From Verrucomicrobiota bacterium (GTDB lineage Bacteria; Verrucomicrobiota; Verrucomicrobiia; Limisphaerales; UBA9464), in the NCBI GenBank assembly GCA_025363585.1, contig JANYDN010000313.1, positions 1-55,542 of the forward strand: 55,542 nucleotides of DNA, written 5' to 3'. The number at the start of each line of letters is the position of its first letter. Position 1 is the stretch's first letter. Position numbers and translations under genes: made by a program. Below the pieces are notes generated by a model. That model was not told the origin of the DNA and ran no database searches. It saw only the letters and a list, made by a program, of their open reading frames with translations. Shown piece after piece: positions 1 through 8,367 of this stretch.

Positions 1-249
1 ATGGCGCGGAAACACGGCGCCGCGCGGGCGTGCCCGCTGATGACGGGGATTTTCTTCAACATCGTCGCGGGCGCGGTCGAGGACCAGTTGGCGGCCGGGA
101 CACGTCCGTTGGCGCCGTACTGGCGCATCGTGCGCGACAACCGTTCGCTCAATCCGAAAACGCCGTCGGGACCCGCCCGCCAGGCGGAGCATCTCCGGGC
201 CGAGGGATTGCGCGTCGACCGCAAATCCTTCGTGGTCGCCGAGGAGTGA
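1..249 (+). CDS. C-terminal part of MGMT/alkyltransferase-like family protein (possibly truncated by window edge)
   Basis: PLAPYWRIVRDNRSLNPKTPSGPARQAEHLRAEGL resembles the winged-helix C-terminus of MGMT/Atl-type proteins; ORF begins at base 1. Confidence 0.45.
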   Translation: MARKHGAARACPLMTGIFFNIVAGAVEDQLAAGTRPLAPYWRIVRDNRSLNPKTPSGPARQAEHLRAEGLRVDRKSFVVAEE

Positions 250-1904
250 TGAAGGCCGGCAACGCGACTTCGATGGCGCGGAGGATCGCCGGTTGGGTCG
301 GCACGCGTCGGCGCCGCGGATCCCTCCGCGCGGGAGCCGCGTGGTGGGTGGCGGTCGTCGTGTTGGCGTCGGCGTGCCGGCGCGATCCACCCGCGGACCT
401 CGTGCTCCACAACGGGCGCGAGCCGGAGACCATCGATCCGCAGTTGCTCACCGGGCAGGCCGACGGCCGCATTGGCGCGGCGTTGTTCGAGGGATTGACG
501 CGCTTCGATCCCGTCACGGCCGACGCGATCCCGGGTCTGGCCGAAAGCTGGACGACGTCGGCCGACGGACGCGTCTATGATTTCCGGATGCGCACCAACG
601 CCGCGTGGTCGACCGGCGGACGCATCGATGCCTCGGACGTCGTGTGGTCGTGGCGGCGCGCGGTGGATCCGAAGACCGCGGCCGATTACGCGAGCCAGTT
701 CTTCTACGTGAAGAACGGCGAGGCGATCTACACCGGCAAAGAGAAGGACACGTCGTTGCTCGGGGTGACTGCCATCGGCGCGGATCACGTGCGCGTCGAG
801 CTCAACCAAGCCACGCCGTTCTTCCTCGAATTGCTGGCGTCGCGCGTGTTCGCCGTGGTGCCGCGCGGCGCGATCGAGGCCCATGGCGACCAATGGATCC
901 GGACGAGGCCGTTGCCCTGCAGTGGTCCGTACCAGCTCGATTTCTGGCGGGTGAACGACCGCATCCGTCTCCGCAAAAACCCGCTTTACTGGGACGCCGC
1001 GCGCGTGAAGGCCGGGACCATCGACGTGTTGGCCGGGGAGTCGGCGCACACCGCGCTCAATCTTTATCTGGCGGGGGACGTCGACTTCATCGTCGACAAG
1101 GACATGTTCCCGCCCGAGTTGGCGGAGGTGCTGCGGGCGCGTCCGGACTTCCACCGCTACGATTACCTCGGCGCGTACTTCGTCCGGATCAACTGCACGC
1201 GAAAACCGTTCGACGATCCGCGCGTGCGGCGCGCCCTCGCGCTGGTGGTAGACCGCGCGCGCATCGTCGAGCGCATCACGCGCATGGGCGAGCGGCCGGC
1301 CGATCACCTCGTGCCCGACGGCACGGGGGGCTACGCGCCGCCGGCCGGGTTGGGACGCGATCCCGACGCCGCGCGGCGCCTGTTGGCGGAGGCGGGTTAT
1401 CCGGGCGGAAAGGGGTTCCGGACCTTCGAGTACACCTTCAACGCCGAGTCGAAACTCCACGAACAGATCGCGGTGGAACTCCAGGAGATGTTCCGCGGGC
1501 AACTCGGGCTCCGCATGGAACTGCGGCCGCTCGAGTGGAAGACCTACCTCGCCGACATGTCGGGACAGGACTACGACCTGATGCGCAGTTCGTGGATCGG
1601 CGACTACAACGACCCGAACACGTTCCTCGACCTGTTCCTGTCGAACGGCGGCAACAACCGCACCGGCTGGAAAGACGCCGCGTACGACCGGTTGATGGAG
1701 ACGGCGAACGCCACGCTCGACCGCGCCCAGCGTTTCGAGCTGCTGGGACGCGCCGAATCGCGACTCGTGCGCGACGGAGTGCCGATCATCCCGCTCTATT
1801 CGTACGTGGGATTCTACGCGCTCGATACGAACCGCGTCGCCGGCGTCTACCCGAACCTTCTCGACGAGCATCCGTTTTGGTCGATCGAACGGCTGAAGCG
1901 GTGA
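249..1904 (+). CDS. Peptide/oligopeptide ABC transporter substrate-binding protein (SBP family 5, lipoprotein-like)
   Basis: LHNGREPETIDPQLLTGQADGRIGAALFEGL, PGLAESWTTSADGRVYDFRMR, DDPRVRRALALVVDR, WIGDYNDPNTFLDLF are OppA-like. ATG at 249 overlaps the upstream stop; longer ORF from 30 is unlikely. Confidence 0.9.
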   Translation: MKAGNATSMARRIAGWVGTRRRRGSLRAGAAWWVAVVVLASACRRDPPADLVLHNGREPETIDPQLLTGQADGRIGAALFEGLTRFDPVTADAIPGLAESWTTSADGRVYDFRMRTNAAWSTGGRIDASDVVWSWRRAVDPKTAADYASQFFYVKNGEAIYTGKEKDTSLLGVTAIGADHVRVELNQATPFFLELLASRVFAVVPRGAIEAHGDQWIRTRPLPCSGPYQLDFWRVNDRIRLRKNPLYWDAARVKAGTIDVLAGESAHTALNLYLAGDVDFIVDKDMFPPELAEVLRARPDFHRYDYLGAYFVRINCTRKPFDDPRVRRALALVVDRARIVERITRMGERPADHLVPDGTGGYAPPAGLGRDPDAARRLLAEAGYPGGKGFRTFEYTFNAESKLHEQIAVELQEMFRGQLGLRMELRPLEWKTYLADMSGQDYDLMRSSWIGDYNDPNTFLDLFLSNGGNNRTGWKDAAYDRLMETANATLDRAQRFELLGRAESRLVRDGVPIIPLYSYVGFYALDTNRVAGVYPNLLDEHPFWSIERLKR

Positions 1905-1941
1905 GCCGCGACCCGACGCGTGCGCGCCTGCGCTTTGCGGG

Positions 1942-3465
1942 TCACAACCGCAGCAACCGGTTCAGGAACCACTTCGCCCGCGGCGTGAGGCGGGTTCGGT
2001 TGTAGGCGTCGCCGCACTGGCGGATGGCCTCGGCGAAGGTCGGGTACGGATGGATAACCGAAGCCAGTTTTCCCAATCCCATTCCCGCCGACATGGCGAC
2101 CGCGACCTCCGAGATCAACTCGCCCGCCCGCACGCCCACGATGGTCGCGCCCACGATTTCGTCCGTTCCCTCCCGGACAAGGATCCGGGCGAACCCGTTG
2201 TCCTCCGCGGCGGTCCGGGCGCGGTCGACCTCCGCGAACGACTTCGTGAACGCCGTGGTCTTGATCCCGCGGGCCGTTGCTTCCGATGTCGTCGAACCGA
2301 CGTGGGCGACTTCCGGATCGGTGTACGTGCACCACGGGATGACCAGCGCGGACACGCGCTTCCTTCCGAAGAACAACGCGTTCTGGATCACGATCCGGGC
2401 CGAGAAATCGGCCGCGTGGGTGAACTGGTGACCGAGGCAGACGTCGCCCGCGGCGAAGATCCTGCGGTTCGCGGTCCGCAAATGGTCGTCGACGGCGATG
2501 CCCCCGCGCGGGGTCGTCTCCACGCCGACGTTTCGCAATTCGAGTGAATCGACATTCGGCCGCCGGCCCGTCGCGACGAGGATGCGGTCGCATTCAATGG
2601 TCGTCGTCCCGGTCGGCACCGACACGTGGAGCCGATGGTTTCCGGGTCGTGGATCGACGCGGGACAACCGGGCATTGTCGACGAGTTGGACGCCGTCGGC
2701 CCGGAGTTGAAGCGCGAGGACATCGCCGGCCTCGGGTTCGTCGCGCGGCAAAGGGCGCGGGCCCGATGCGACCAGCACGACCTCGGAGCCCAGCCGGCGG
2801 AATGCCTGCGCGAGCTCGCACCCGACCGGCCCCGCGCCGATCACGGCGAGTCGACGCGGCAATTCCTCGAGGTCGAACACCGTCCGGTGGGTCAGCGGAT
2901 CGGCGTCGGCAAGGCCCGGGATGTTCGGGATCGCCGCGCGCGCGCCCGTCGCGATCACCGCCTTGCGCCATCGCAACAAAGTGCCGTCGACATCGGTCTC
3001 GCCGGTCCGGAGGAACCGGGCGTTCCCGAAAAACACGTCGACGCCGAGGGAACGGAACCGCGCCGCCGAATCGTTTCCCGAAATCGCCGCGCGCGTCTCG
3101 CGCAGGCGCCGCATCACGGCCCGGAAATCGACGGTGACCGGTCCCGTGTGGACGCCGAGGACGCCGGCATGGCGGGCCGCGTGGGCCGCGTGCGCGGCGG
3201 CGAGCAGGGCTTTCGAGGGGACGCAGCCGAAGTTGAGGCAGTCGCCTCCCATGAACCGCCGTTCCACCAACGCCACGCGCGCCCCCAATCCGGCGGCGCC
3301 GGCGGCGGCAACAAGTCCCGCCGTGCCGGCTCCGATCACCACGAGGTCGTAAAGAGGCGCGGGCTCGGGCGCGCGCCAGTCGGAAGGCCGGACCGCGTCG
3401 CGGAGCCGCCGGTTCGCCTCGTCGTCGGGCTGCATCGGGAAGGGTTCGTTGGCCTCGCGATTCAT
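1942..3465 (-). CDS. Pyridine nucleotide-disulfide oxidoreductase, mercuric reductase/dihydrolipoamide dehydrogenase-like
   Basis: GAGTAGLVAAAGAAGLG and GGDCLNFGCVPSKALL redox-active disulfide motif; GAGPVGCELAQ second Rossmann motif. Confidence 0.9.
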   Translation of the reverse strand: MNREANEPFPMQPDDEANRRLRDAVRPSDWRAPEPAPLYDLVVIGAGTAGLVAAAGAAGLGARVALVERRFMGGDCLNFGCVPSKALLAAAHAAHAARHAGVLGVHTGPVTVDFRAVMRRLRETRAAISGNDSAARFRSLGVDVFFGNARFLRTGETDVDGTLLRWRKAVIATGARAAIPNIPGLADADPLTHRTVFDLEELPRRLAVIGAGPVGCELAQAFRRLGSEVVLVASGPRPLPRDEPEAGDVLALQLRADGVQLVDNARLSRVDPRPGNHRLHVSVPTGTTTIECDRILVATGRRPNVDSLELRNVGVETTPRGGIAVDDHLRTANRRIFAAGDVCLGHQFTHAADFSARIVIQNALFFGRKRVSALVIPWCTYTDPEVAHVGSTTSEATARGIKTTAFTKSFAEVDRARTAAEDNGFARILVREGTDEIVGATIVGVRAGELISEVAVAMSAGMGLGKLASVIHPYPTFAEAIRQCGDAYNRTRLTPRAKWFLNRLLRL

Positions 3466-4179
3466 CCGATCCTTTCGGCCAACGCACGGCGCGCGAGGCG
3501 CGTGATGACCAAGGTCACGGCGATCGTCGCCGCGAGTCCGATCGCATACAGAACCTACTCCGCGGTCGTGCGCGCGGGCCGCGTGGCGTCACCGCGGAGA
3601 AAGGCCTCGCCGAGAACCGAACCCAGGTAAACATAGAGCACGGTGCCCGGCATCATCCCGATCCACGACGCCACCACGTAGTCGCGGAATCGAACGCGGG
3701 TGAGGCCGAGGGCGTAGTTCAGGAAGACGAACGGGAACAACGGCGACAGCCGCAGCAGGAGCACGATCTTCCAACCCTCCCTCGCGATCGCGTCGTCGAC
3801 GGCACGGAAACGCGGGTTGCCCGCGATCCGGCGCGCGACCGCATCGCGGGCGACGAACCGGCCGACAAGGAAAGCGAGCGACGCGCCCGCGGTGGAACCG
3901 AGCGACGCGCAGACGGAACCGACGACCGGGCCGAAAACCGCGCCGGCGCCCGGCGTGAGCAACGAGCCGGGAACGAACGCGACGCAGGCAACCGCGTACG
4001 CGATGACGAAGATCACGGGCCCGAGCGGACCGCGCGCGGATCCATTCCATCGCGTCCGCCACGGGAAGAAACCTCGCCGCCCCGATCGCCGCGACGACGA
4101 GGCCGAGGACCAACGCCCATCGCTTCCAGACGCCCGTGCGGGGCGCGGCGTCGGTCCGGGCGGCGTTCGGGGAACTCAT
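3462..4179 (-). pseudogene. TVP38/TMEM64 (VTT/SNARE-associated domain) family membrane protein, interrupted
   Basis: Central ORF 3555..4016 (VPGSLLTPGAGAVFGPVVGS..., FPFVFLNYALGLT) matches the VTT core. N-terminal TM segment lies in another frame after a 1-nt shift at ~4031-4039. The frame continues past TAG (3555-3557) as VLYAIGLAATIAVTLVITRLARRALAERIG to TGA at 3462-3464. Confidence 0.8.
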
Positions 4180-4203
4180 GGAATCGGTTCCCGCGATCAC
4201 GGG

Positions 4204-5262
4204 TCAATGACGCCGGATGTCGATGCGCGCGGGATCGGCGACGCCGAGTTCCTGGACCTCCGCGTTGAGATAGAGGTCGGTCTTGAATTCCTTCTCGCCG
4301 TCGATGGGATGCGCGGCGCGTTCCTTGCGGATCTCCTCGATGGCGAGGACGTCGAGAGCGACGGGATCGAAGCCGAACCGCAGTTCGTTCAGCGCGGTGG
4401 CGTAATGGAGGAGCGTGCGCTCCTCGCCGCGGTACTGGCACACCAACGCGTCATTCACGCAGAACAACAGCTTTTGCGCGATGTCGTCCAAGGCGCAGAT
4501 CTCGGGAATGGCGGTCGCCATCATCTCGGTGTTGTTCTCGAAGCGGAAGGTGTTGTCGACGGCGCCGAGAGAGAGGTTCGCCAACTGGCCCTGCACGCCG
4601 AGATGGCCGTGGTTCAGCAACGGCGCCACCACGACGATCTTCGTCACGTCCTTGGTCAACAGCTTCGTGACGAAGGAACGACGCCCCACGTCGTGTCCCG
4701 GCTTGCGCCCGAACTCGTGGTCGCCCACCAGCAGTCGCCCCGCGATTCCCGATTCGTACGATTTCGAATCGTCCCAACCGACGTCTTCCGTCGCGACCCA
4801 TCGGACGCCGAGCCGCTCGGCCACCGCGGAGTAGCCGCCGAGGATCAGGTCGCTCGGGCGTTTGTCCCAGACGACGATCCGGTGCGGCGGGTGCCCGGCA
4901 TCGAGAAGCGAGCGGACGAGAGCGGCCATGACGTCGGGACGCGTGCCGCTGACCGGCCCGGGCGCGCTGAAGACACGGAATCCGACGACGTCGTTGGTCG
5001 TGACCAATGCCCTCCACGCGGCCCGGGAATCGGGCTTCGAAGCAAGGGCGCGGAGGCCCGCGTCGACCATGCGCGCGACGACGGTCGGATCGGATTCGAA
5101 CGCCTTGGTGGCGTTGGCATCGTGGATGATGTGGACGACGGCGCGGTTGGTGGCGTCGCCGAAGGACGTGGCTTTCGGCGCGGGCGCCGCGAGGACGCCC
5201 TGGCACCAGAAAAGGCAGAGGGCCAGCGCGGGGACCCACGGGAACGGGAAGCGGCGGTTCAT
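4204..5262 (-). CDS. DUF362-domain-like exported protein
   Basis: MNRRFPFPWVPALALCLFWCQGVLA signal peptide; RPDVMAALVRSLLDAGHPPHRIVVWD, LLTKDVTKIVVVAPLLNHGHLGVQGQLANLSLG and VNDALVCQYRGEE are DUF362-like. Confidence 0.65.
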   Translation of the reverse strand: MNRRFPFPWVPALALCLFWCQGVLAAPAPKATSFGDATNRAVVHIIHDANATKAFESDPTVVARMVDAGLRALASKPDSRAAWRALVTTNDVVGFRVFSAPGPVSGTRPDVMAALVRSLLDAGHPPHRIVVWDKRPSDLILGGYSAVAERLGVRWVATEDVGWDDSKSYESGIAGRLLVGDHEFGRKPGHDVGRRSFVTKLLTKDVTKIVVVAPLLNHGHLGVQGQLANLSLGAVDNTFRFENNTEMMATAIPEICALDDIAQKLLFCVNDALVCQYRGEERTLLHYATALNELRFGFDPVALDVLAIEEIRKERAAHPIDGEKEFKTDLYLNAEVQELGVADPARIDIRRH

Positions 5263-5467
5263 CGTCAACGGGCAGCGAGAGTAGCGCGGCCGGCCGGGGA
5301 CGCCACCCCGCCGTTGGATCGGTTTTCGAAGGCCCCATTGTCGGAAACGGCCCGCGATCCGGCCCGGGTGCGTCGTGCTCGTCCGCGGGGATACCCGGGA
5401 AATGCCCGGTCGTTCGACGCAACTTGTATCTTCCCGGCGCGGCCGTCGCGGGCCACGCTTTCGGGCG

Positions 5468-6625
5468 ATGGGCACCACGGCATTTTCCTTTCCCACCCGC
5501 ACCCTCTACGGCGCCGGCACGCTCAACGAACTTCCGGCGAACCTCCAGCGGCTGCACGTCCGTCGTCCGATCGTCGTCACCGACGCCGGGTTCGCGCGAA
5601 CCGACGCCTTCGCGTCCCTGGTGAAGGTGCTCGGGGCCGAGCGCCTAAGCCGCGATTGGTTCGTGTTCGCGGAAGTGAACCCGAACCCGGTCGAGGACGA
5701 CGTCCGCCGGCCGGCGGCACTGATGCGCCATCACGGATGCGACGGCGTGATCGCGATCGGCGGGGGCAGCCCGCTCGACGCGGGGAAGGCGGCGCGGCTG
5801 CTGGCGAAACATCCGGGCGCGAGCTTCCAGCATTTTTATTCGGAAGCGCTCGACTGGACCGGGCTCGCGCCGTTGGTGGCGATCCCGACGACGGCGGGGA
5901 CGGGCTCGGAAGTGGGACGCAGTTCGGTGATCACGCTCGACGCGACGAAGCGGAAGGCCGTGATCTTCCATCCGGAACTCCTGGCGAAGCTGGTGATCCT
6001 CGATCCCGAACTCACGGTCGGGCTGCCCGCGAAGCTGACGGCGGCGACGGGCGCGGACGCGTTGACGCACTGCATCGAGAGCTACACGTGCCCGGCTTTC
6101 CACCCGATGTGCGACGGCATCGCGCTCGAGGGCGTACGGTTGATCGTGGAGGCATTGCCGCGCGCGGTGCGCGACGGAAAAGACATCGAGGCGCGCGGGC
6201 ACATGCTGGTGGCGGCGGCGATGGGCGCCGTGGCGTTCCAGAAGGATCTGGGCGTCGTGCATTCGATGGCGCATCCGTTGTCGACGATCTGCGGGATGCA
6301 CCACGGCCTGGCGAACGCGCTGTGCCTCGTGGCCGGCATGAAGTTCTGCGCCGCACGGAAGCCGGGGCTTTACCGGCGCGTCGGGATCGCGTGCGGACTC
6401 GAGGTCCAGCGCGTGACGGACGCCGAGGCGGATGCGCGGACGATCGCGTTCGTGGCCCAATTCCTCGCGGGCATCGGGCTCGACACGCGTTTGGGCGCGC
6501 TCGGCGTGACGGCCGCGCAACTCGACGCGCTGGTGCTGCAGGCCGTCGAGGACCCGTGCCACGCGACCAACGCAGTGCCGGTCACGCGCGAGGATTTCCG
6601 GTCGCTGTATTTGGAAGTGATCTGA
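5468..6625 (+). CDS. Iron-containing alcohol dehydrogenase
   Basis: FSFPTRTLYGAGTLNELP, DGVIAIGGGSPLDAGKAA, IPTTAGTGSEVG, HSMAHPLSTICGMHHGLANAL. Confidence 0.93.
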   Translation: MGTTAFSFPTRTLYGAGTLNELPANLQRLHVRRPIVVTDAGFARTDAFASLVKVLGAERLSRDWFVFAEVNPNPVEDDVRRPAALMRHHGCDGVIAIGGGSPLDAGKAARLLAKHPGASFQHFYSEALDWTGLAPLVAIPTTAGTGSEVGRSSVITLDATKRKAVIFHPELLAKLVILDPELTVGLPAKLTAATGADALTHCIESYTCPAFHPMCDGIALEGVRLIVEALPRAVRDGKDIEARGHMLVAAAMGAVAFQKDLGVVHSMAHPLSTICGMHHGLANALCLVAGMKFCAARKPGLYRRVGIACGLEVQRVTDAEADARTIAFVAQFLAGIGLDTRLGALGVTAAQLDALVLQAVEDPCHATNAVPVTREDFRSLYLEVI

Positions 6626-6639
6626 GTGGGCCAAGCGCA

Positions 6640-6713
6640 GAGCAGGGAGCAGGGAGCACCGAGCCCAAGAGCTCCAGGCCATCGGTTCTTCTGCTCCCTG
6701 CTCCCTGCTCCCC
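6640..6713. repeat. Inverted repeat with heptameric arms: (GAGCAGG)n / (TGCTCCC)n
   Basis: GAGCAGGGAGCAGGGAGCA (6640-6658) and TGCTCCCTGCTCCCTGCTC (6692-6710) are perfect 19-bp complements, each with 7-bp period. Confidence 0.9.
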
Positions 6714-6719
6714 GCCAAG

Positions 6720-8213
6720 ATGTCCCGTCGCCGCGAACTTCTGTTGTCGCTGAAGTACTCGACCATCGAGGCGTGTTTTTCCGTCCCGATGCTGAACTTG
6801 ACGATGCCGAGCTTCCCGTTCGTCATCGCCTTCGCGGTGACGGTGCTCGGCTGGGGACCGGCGGCGGTCGGGGCGATGGCGGCGTTGCCGCATCTGTGCA
6901 ACCTCGTCCAACCGCCCGTCGCGCTTTGGCTGCGCCGCCGCCTGCCGTTGTTCCAGATCATGGCGCTGACGTTCCTGCTCAGCGCGTTGCCGTGGGGTTT
7001 TGTCTCGGTGCTGCCCTTCGAAACCGAGACCGTGCGGCACGCGACGTTCGCGGCGATCCTAGTCGTCGCGACATTCGCCAATAGCCTCGGGTCGGTGGCG
7101 TGGGCGGCGGCGATCGCGGAGTTGGTGCCCGCGCGCATGGGCGGCAATTTCTACGGCCGCAGGAACCTTGTGTTCGGGTTCTGGACGTTGCTGGTCGTGA
7201 TCGTGGCGAGTGTCGTCGCCGCCCGGTCCCACAACTCGATGGTGGTGTTCGGCTGGATCTTCGCGACGGCCGGACTCGCGCGGTTGATCGGGTTCTTCTT
7301 CCTGACGCGGATGCGTTTCCCGCGGTCGGTGACCGAGCGCGCGCCGGATCCGCCGGGCTTCTCCGAGATCGCGTTGCCGTTCCGCAACCGGAATTACCTG
7401 CGGCTGGTGGCGTTCGTCGGCGTCTGGGGATTCCTCCTCAATCTCGGCCAACCGTTCTATCCGGTGTTCATCGTGCAGGGACTCCATCGGTCCGTCGCGG
7501 ACGTGGGCATCCTGACCGCGATCGCGGGCGTGGGCGGACTGCTCACGCTCCGGAGCTGGGGATGGATGTGCGGTCGGTTCGGCAGCAAGCCGGTGTTGCA
7601 GGTGTGCGCGATCCTCTGGGCCGTCGCGGGCCTGGCCGCGTGGACGTTCGCGGGCGAGCGCTTCTTCTGGCATCTCGCGCCGTGCTACCTCGTGGTCGGC
7701 GGGACCACGGCGTGTTTCCAGCTCTGCCAGTTCAACCTCATGCTGAAACTCGCGCCCGCGAACAAGGCGCCGTACGTCGCGGTGTTCCTCGCGCTCACGA
7801 GCGCGCTCACCGCGCTGGGCCCGATCCTCGGAGGCCTCGTCCTGCGGTGGGTTCCCGACGTCCTCGGCACCTTCCTTGGGCAGACGATCCGCGACTACCA
7901 CGTGCTCATCGCGGTCTCGATGGTCGGATGCCTGCTGAGCACGCATTTGCTGGCATGGGTCGACGAACCGGAGGCGCATGCGCCCGAGGAGGTGTGGCGC
8001 ACGATGAGCCGCATGCAACCGTTCAACCCGATGTTGATCCTCGGCAGCGCCGCGCAGTTGATCGTCAGTCCCGCCGGCTTGATGGCGATGGCCCACCAAT
8101 CGGTGCGGTTGGTCCGGCGCCAGATGAAGGCGATCGGGAACGTGGGCGAGGTCCTCGTCGACGGAACCACCGAGGCGATCCGCTCCCGGTTGCCGGGGGA
8201 CAGTGGTGAGTAG
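6720..8213 (+). CDS. MFS transporter
   Basis: 12-TM-like hydrophobic protein with MFS-style loops (RMGGNFYGRRNLVFGFWTLLVVI; SALTALGPILGGLVLRW). Confidence 0.8.
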   Translation: MSRRRELLLSLKYSTIEACFSVPMLNLTMPSFPFVIAFAVTVLGWGPAAVGAMAALPHLCNLVQPPVALWLRRRLPLFQIMALTFLLSALPWGFVSVLPFETETVRHATFAAILVVATFANSLGSVAWAAAIAELVPARMGGNFYGRRNLVFGFWTLLVVIVASVVAARSHNSMVVFGWIFATAGLARLIGFFFLTRMRFPRSVTERAPDPPGFSEIALPFRNRNYLRLVAFVGVWGFLLNLGQPFYPVFIVQGLHRSVADVGILTAIAGVGGLLTLRSWGWMCGRFGSKPVLQVCAILWAVAGLAAWTFAGERFFWHLAPCYLVVGGTTACFQLCQFNLMLKLAPANKAPYVAVFLALTSALTALGPILGGLVLRWVPDVLGTFLGQTIRDYHVLIAVSMVGCLLSTHLLAWVDEPEAHAPEEVWRTMSRMQPFNPMLILGSAAQLIVSPAGLMAMAHQSVRLVRRQMKAIGNVGEVLVDGTTEAIRSRLPGDSGE

Positions 8214-8214
8214 G

Positions 8215-8277
8215 CAGTGTTCAGTGTTCAGTGTTCAGTGTTCAGTGTTCAGTGTTCAGTGTTCAGTGTTCAGTCAG
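8215..8277. repeat. Heptanucleotide tandem repeat, eight perfect CAGTGTT units plus CAGTCAG
   Basis: Direct read: (CAGTGTT)x8 from 8215 to 8270, starting 1 bp after the MFS stop codon. Confidence 0.97.
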
Positions 8278-8367
8278 TCGGCGTTGGACGACCGAGGGTC
8301 CCTGCGCCGATTCCGCGACCGCTGAAAACTGACCACTTGGCCACTTGGCCACTGGCCACTCTCGGCC

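Noticed and set aside
3555-3557. UAG read as pyrrolysine or programmed recoding
   Set aside because: The same gene also carries a frameshift and no pylT-like element was seen; decay or sequencing error is simpler
3817-6753. 978-aa plus-strand ORF covering the DUF362-like gene and part of the ADH gene
   Set aside because: Arg/Pro/Gly-rich shadow frame typical of high-GC DNA; overlaps genes with clear family motifs
8215-8277. Possible CRISPR array
   Set aside because: Units are 7 bp with no spacers; simple tandem repeat. No array with 24-40-bp repeats and unique spacers was seen anywhere
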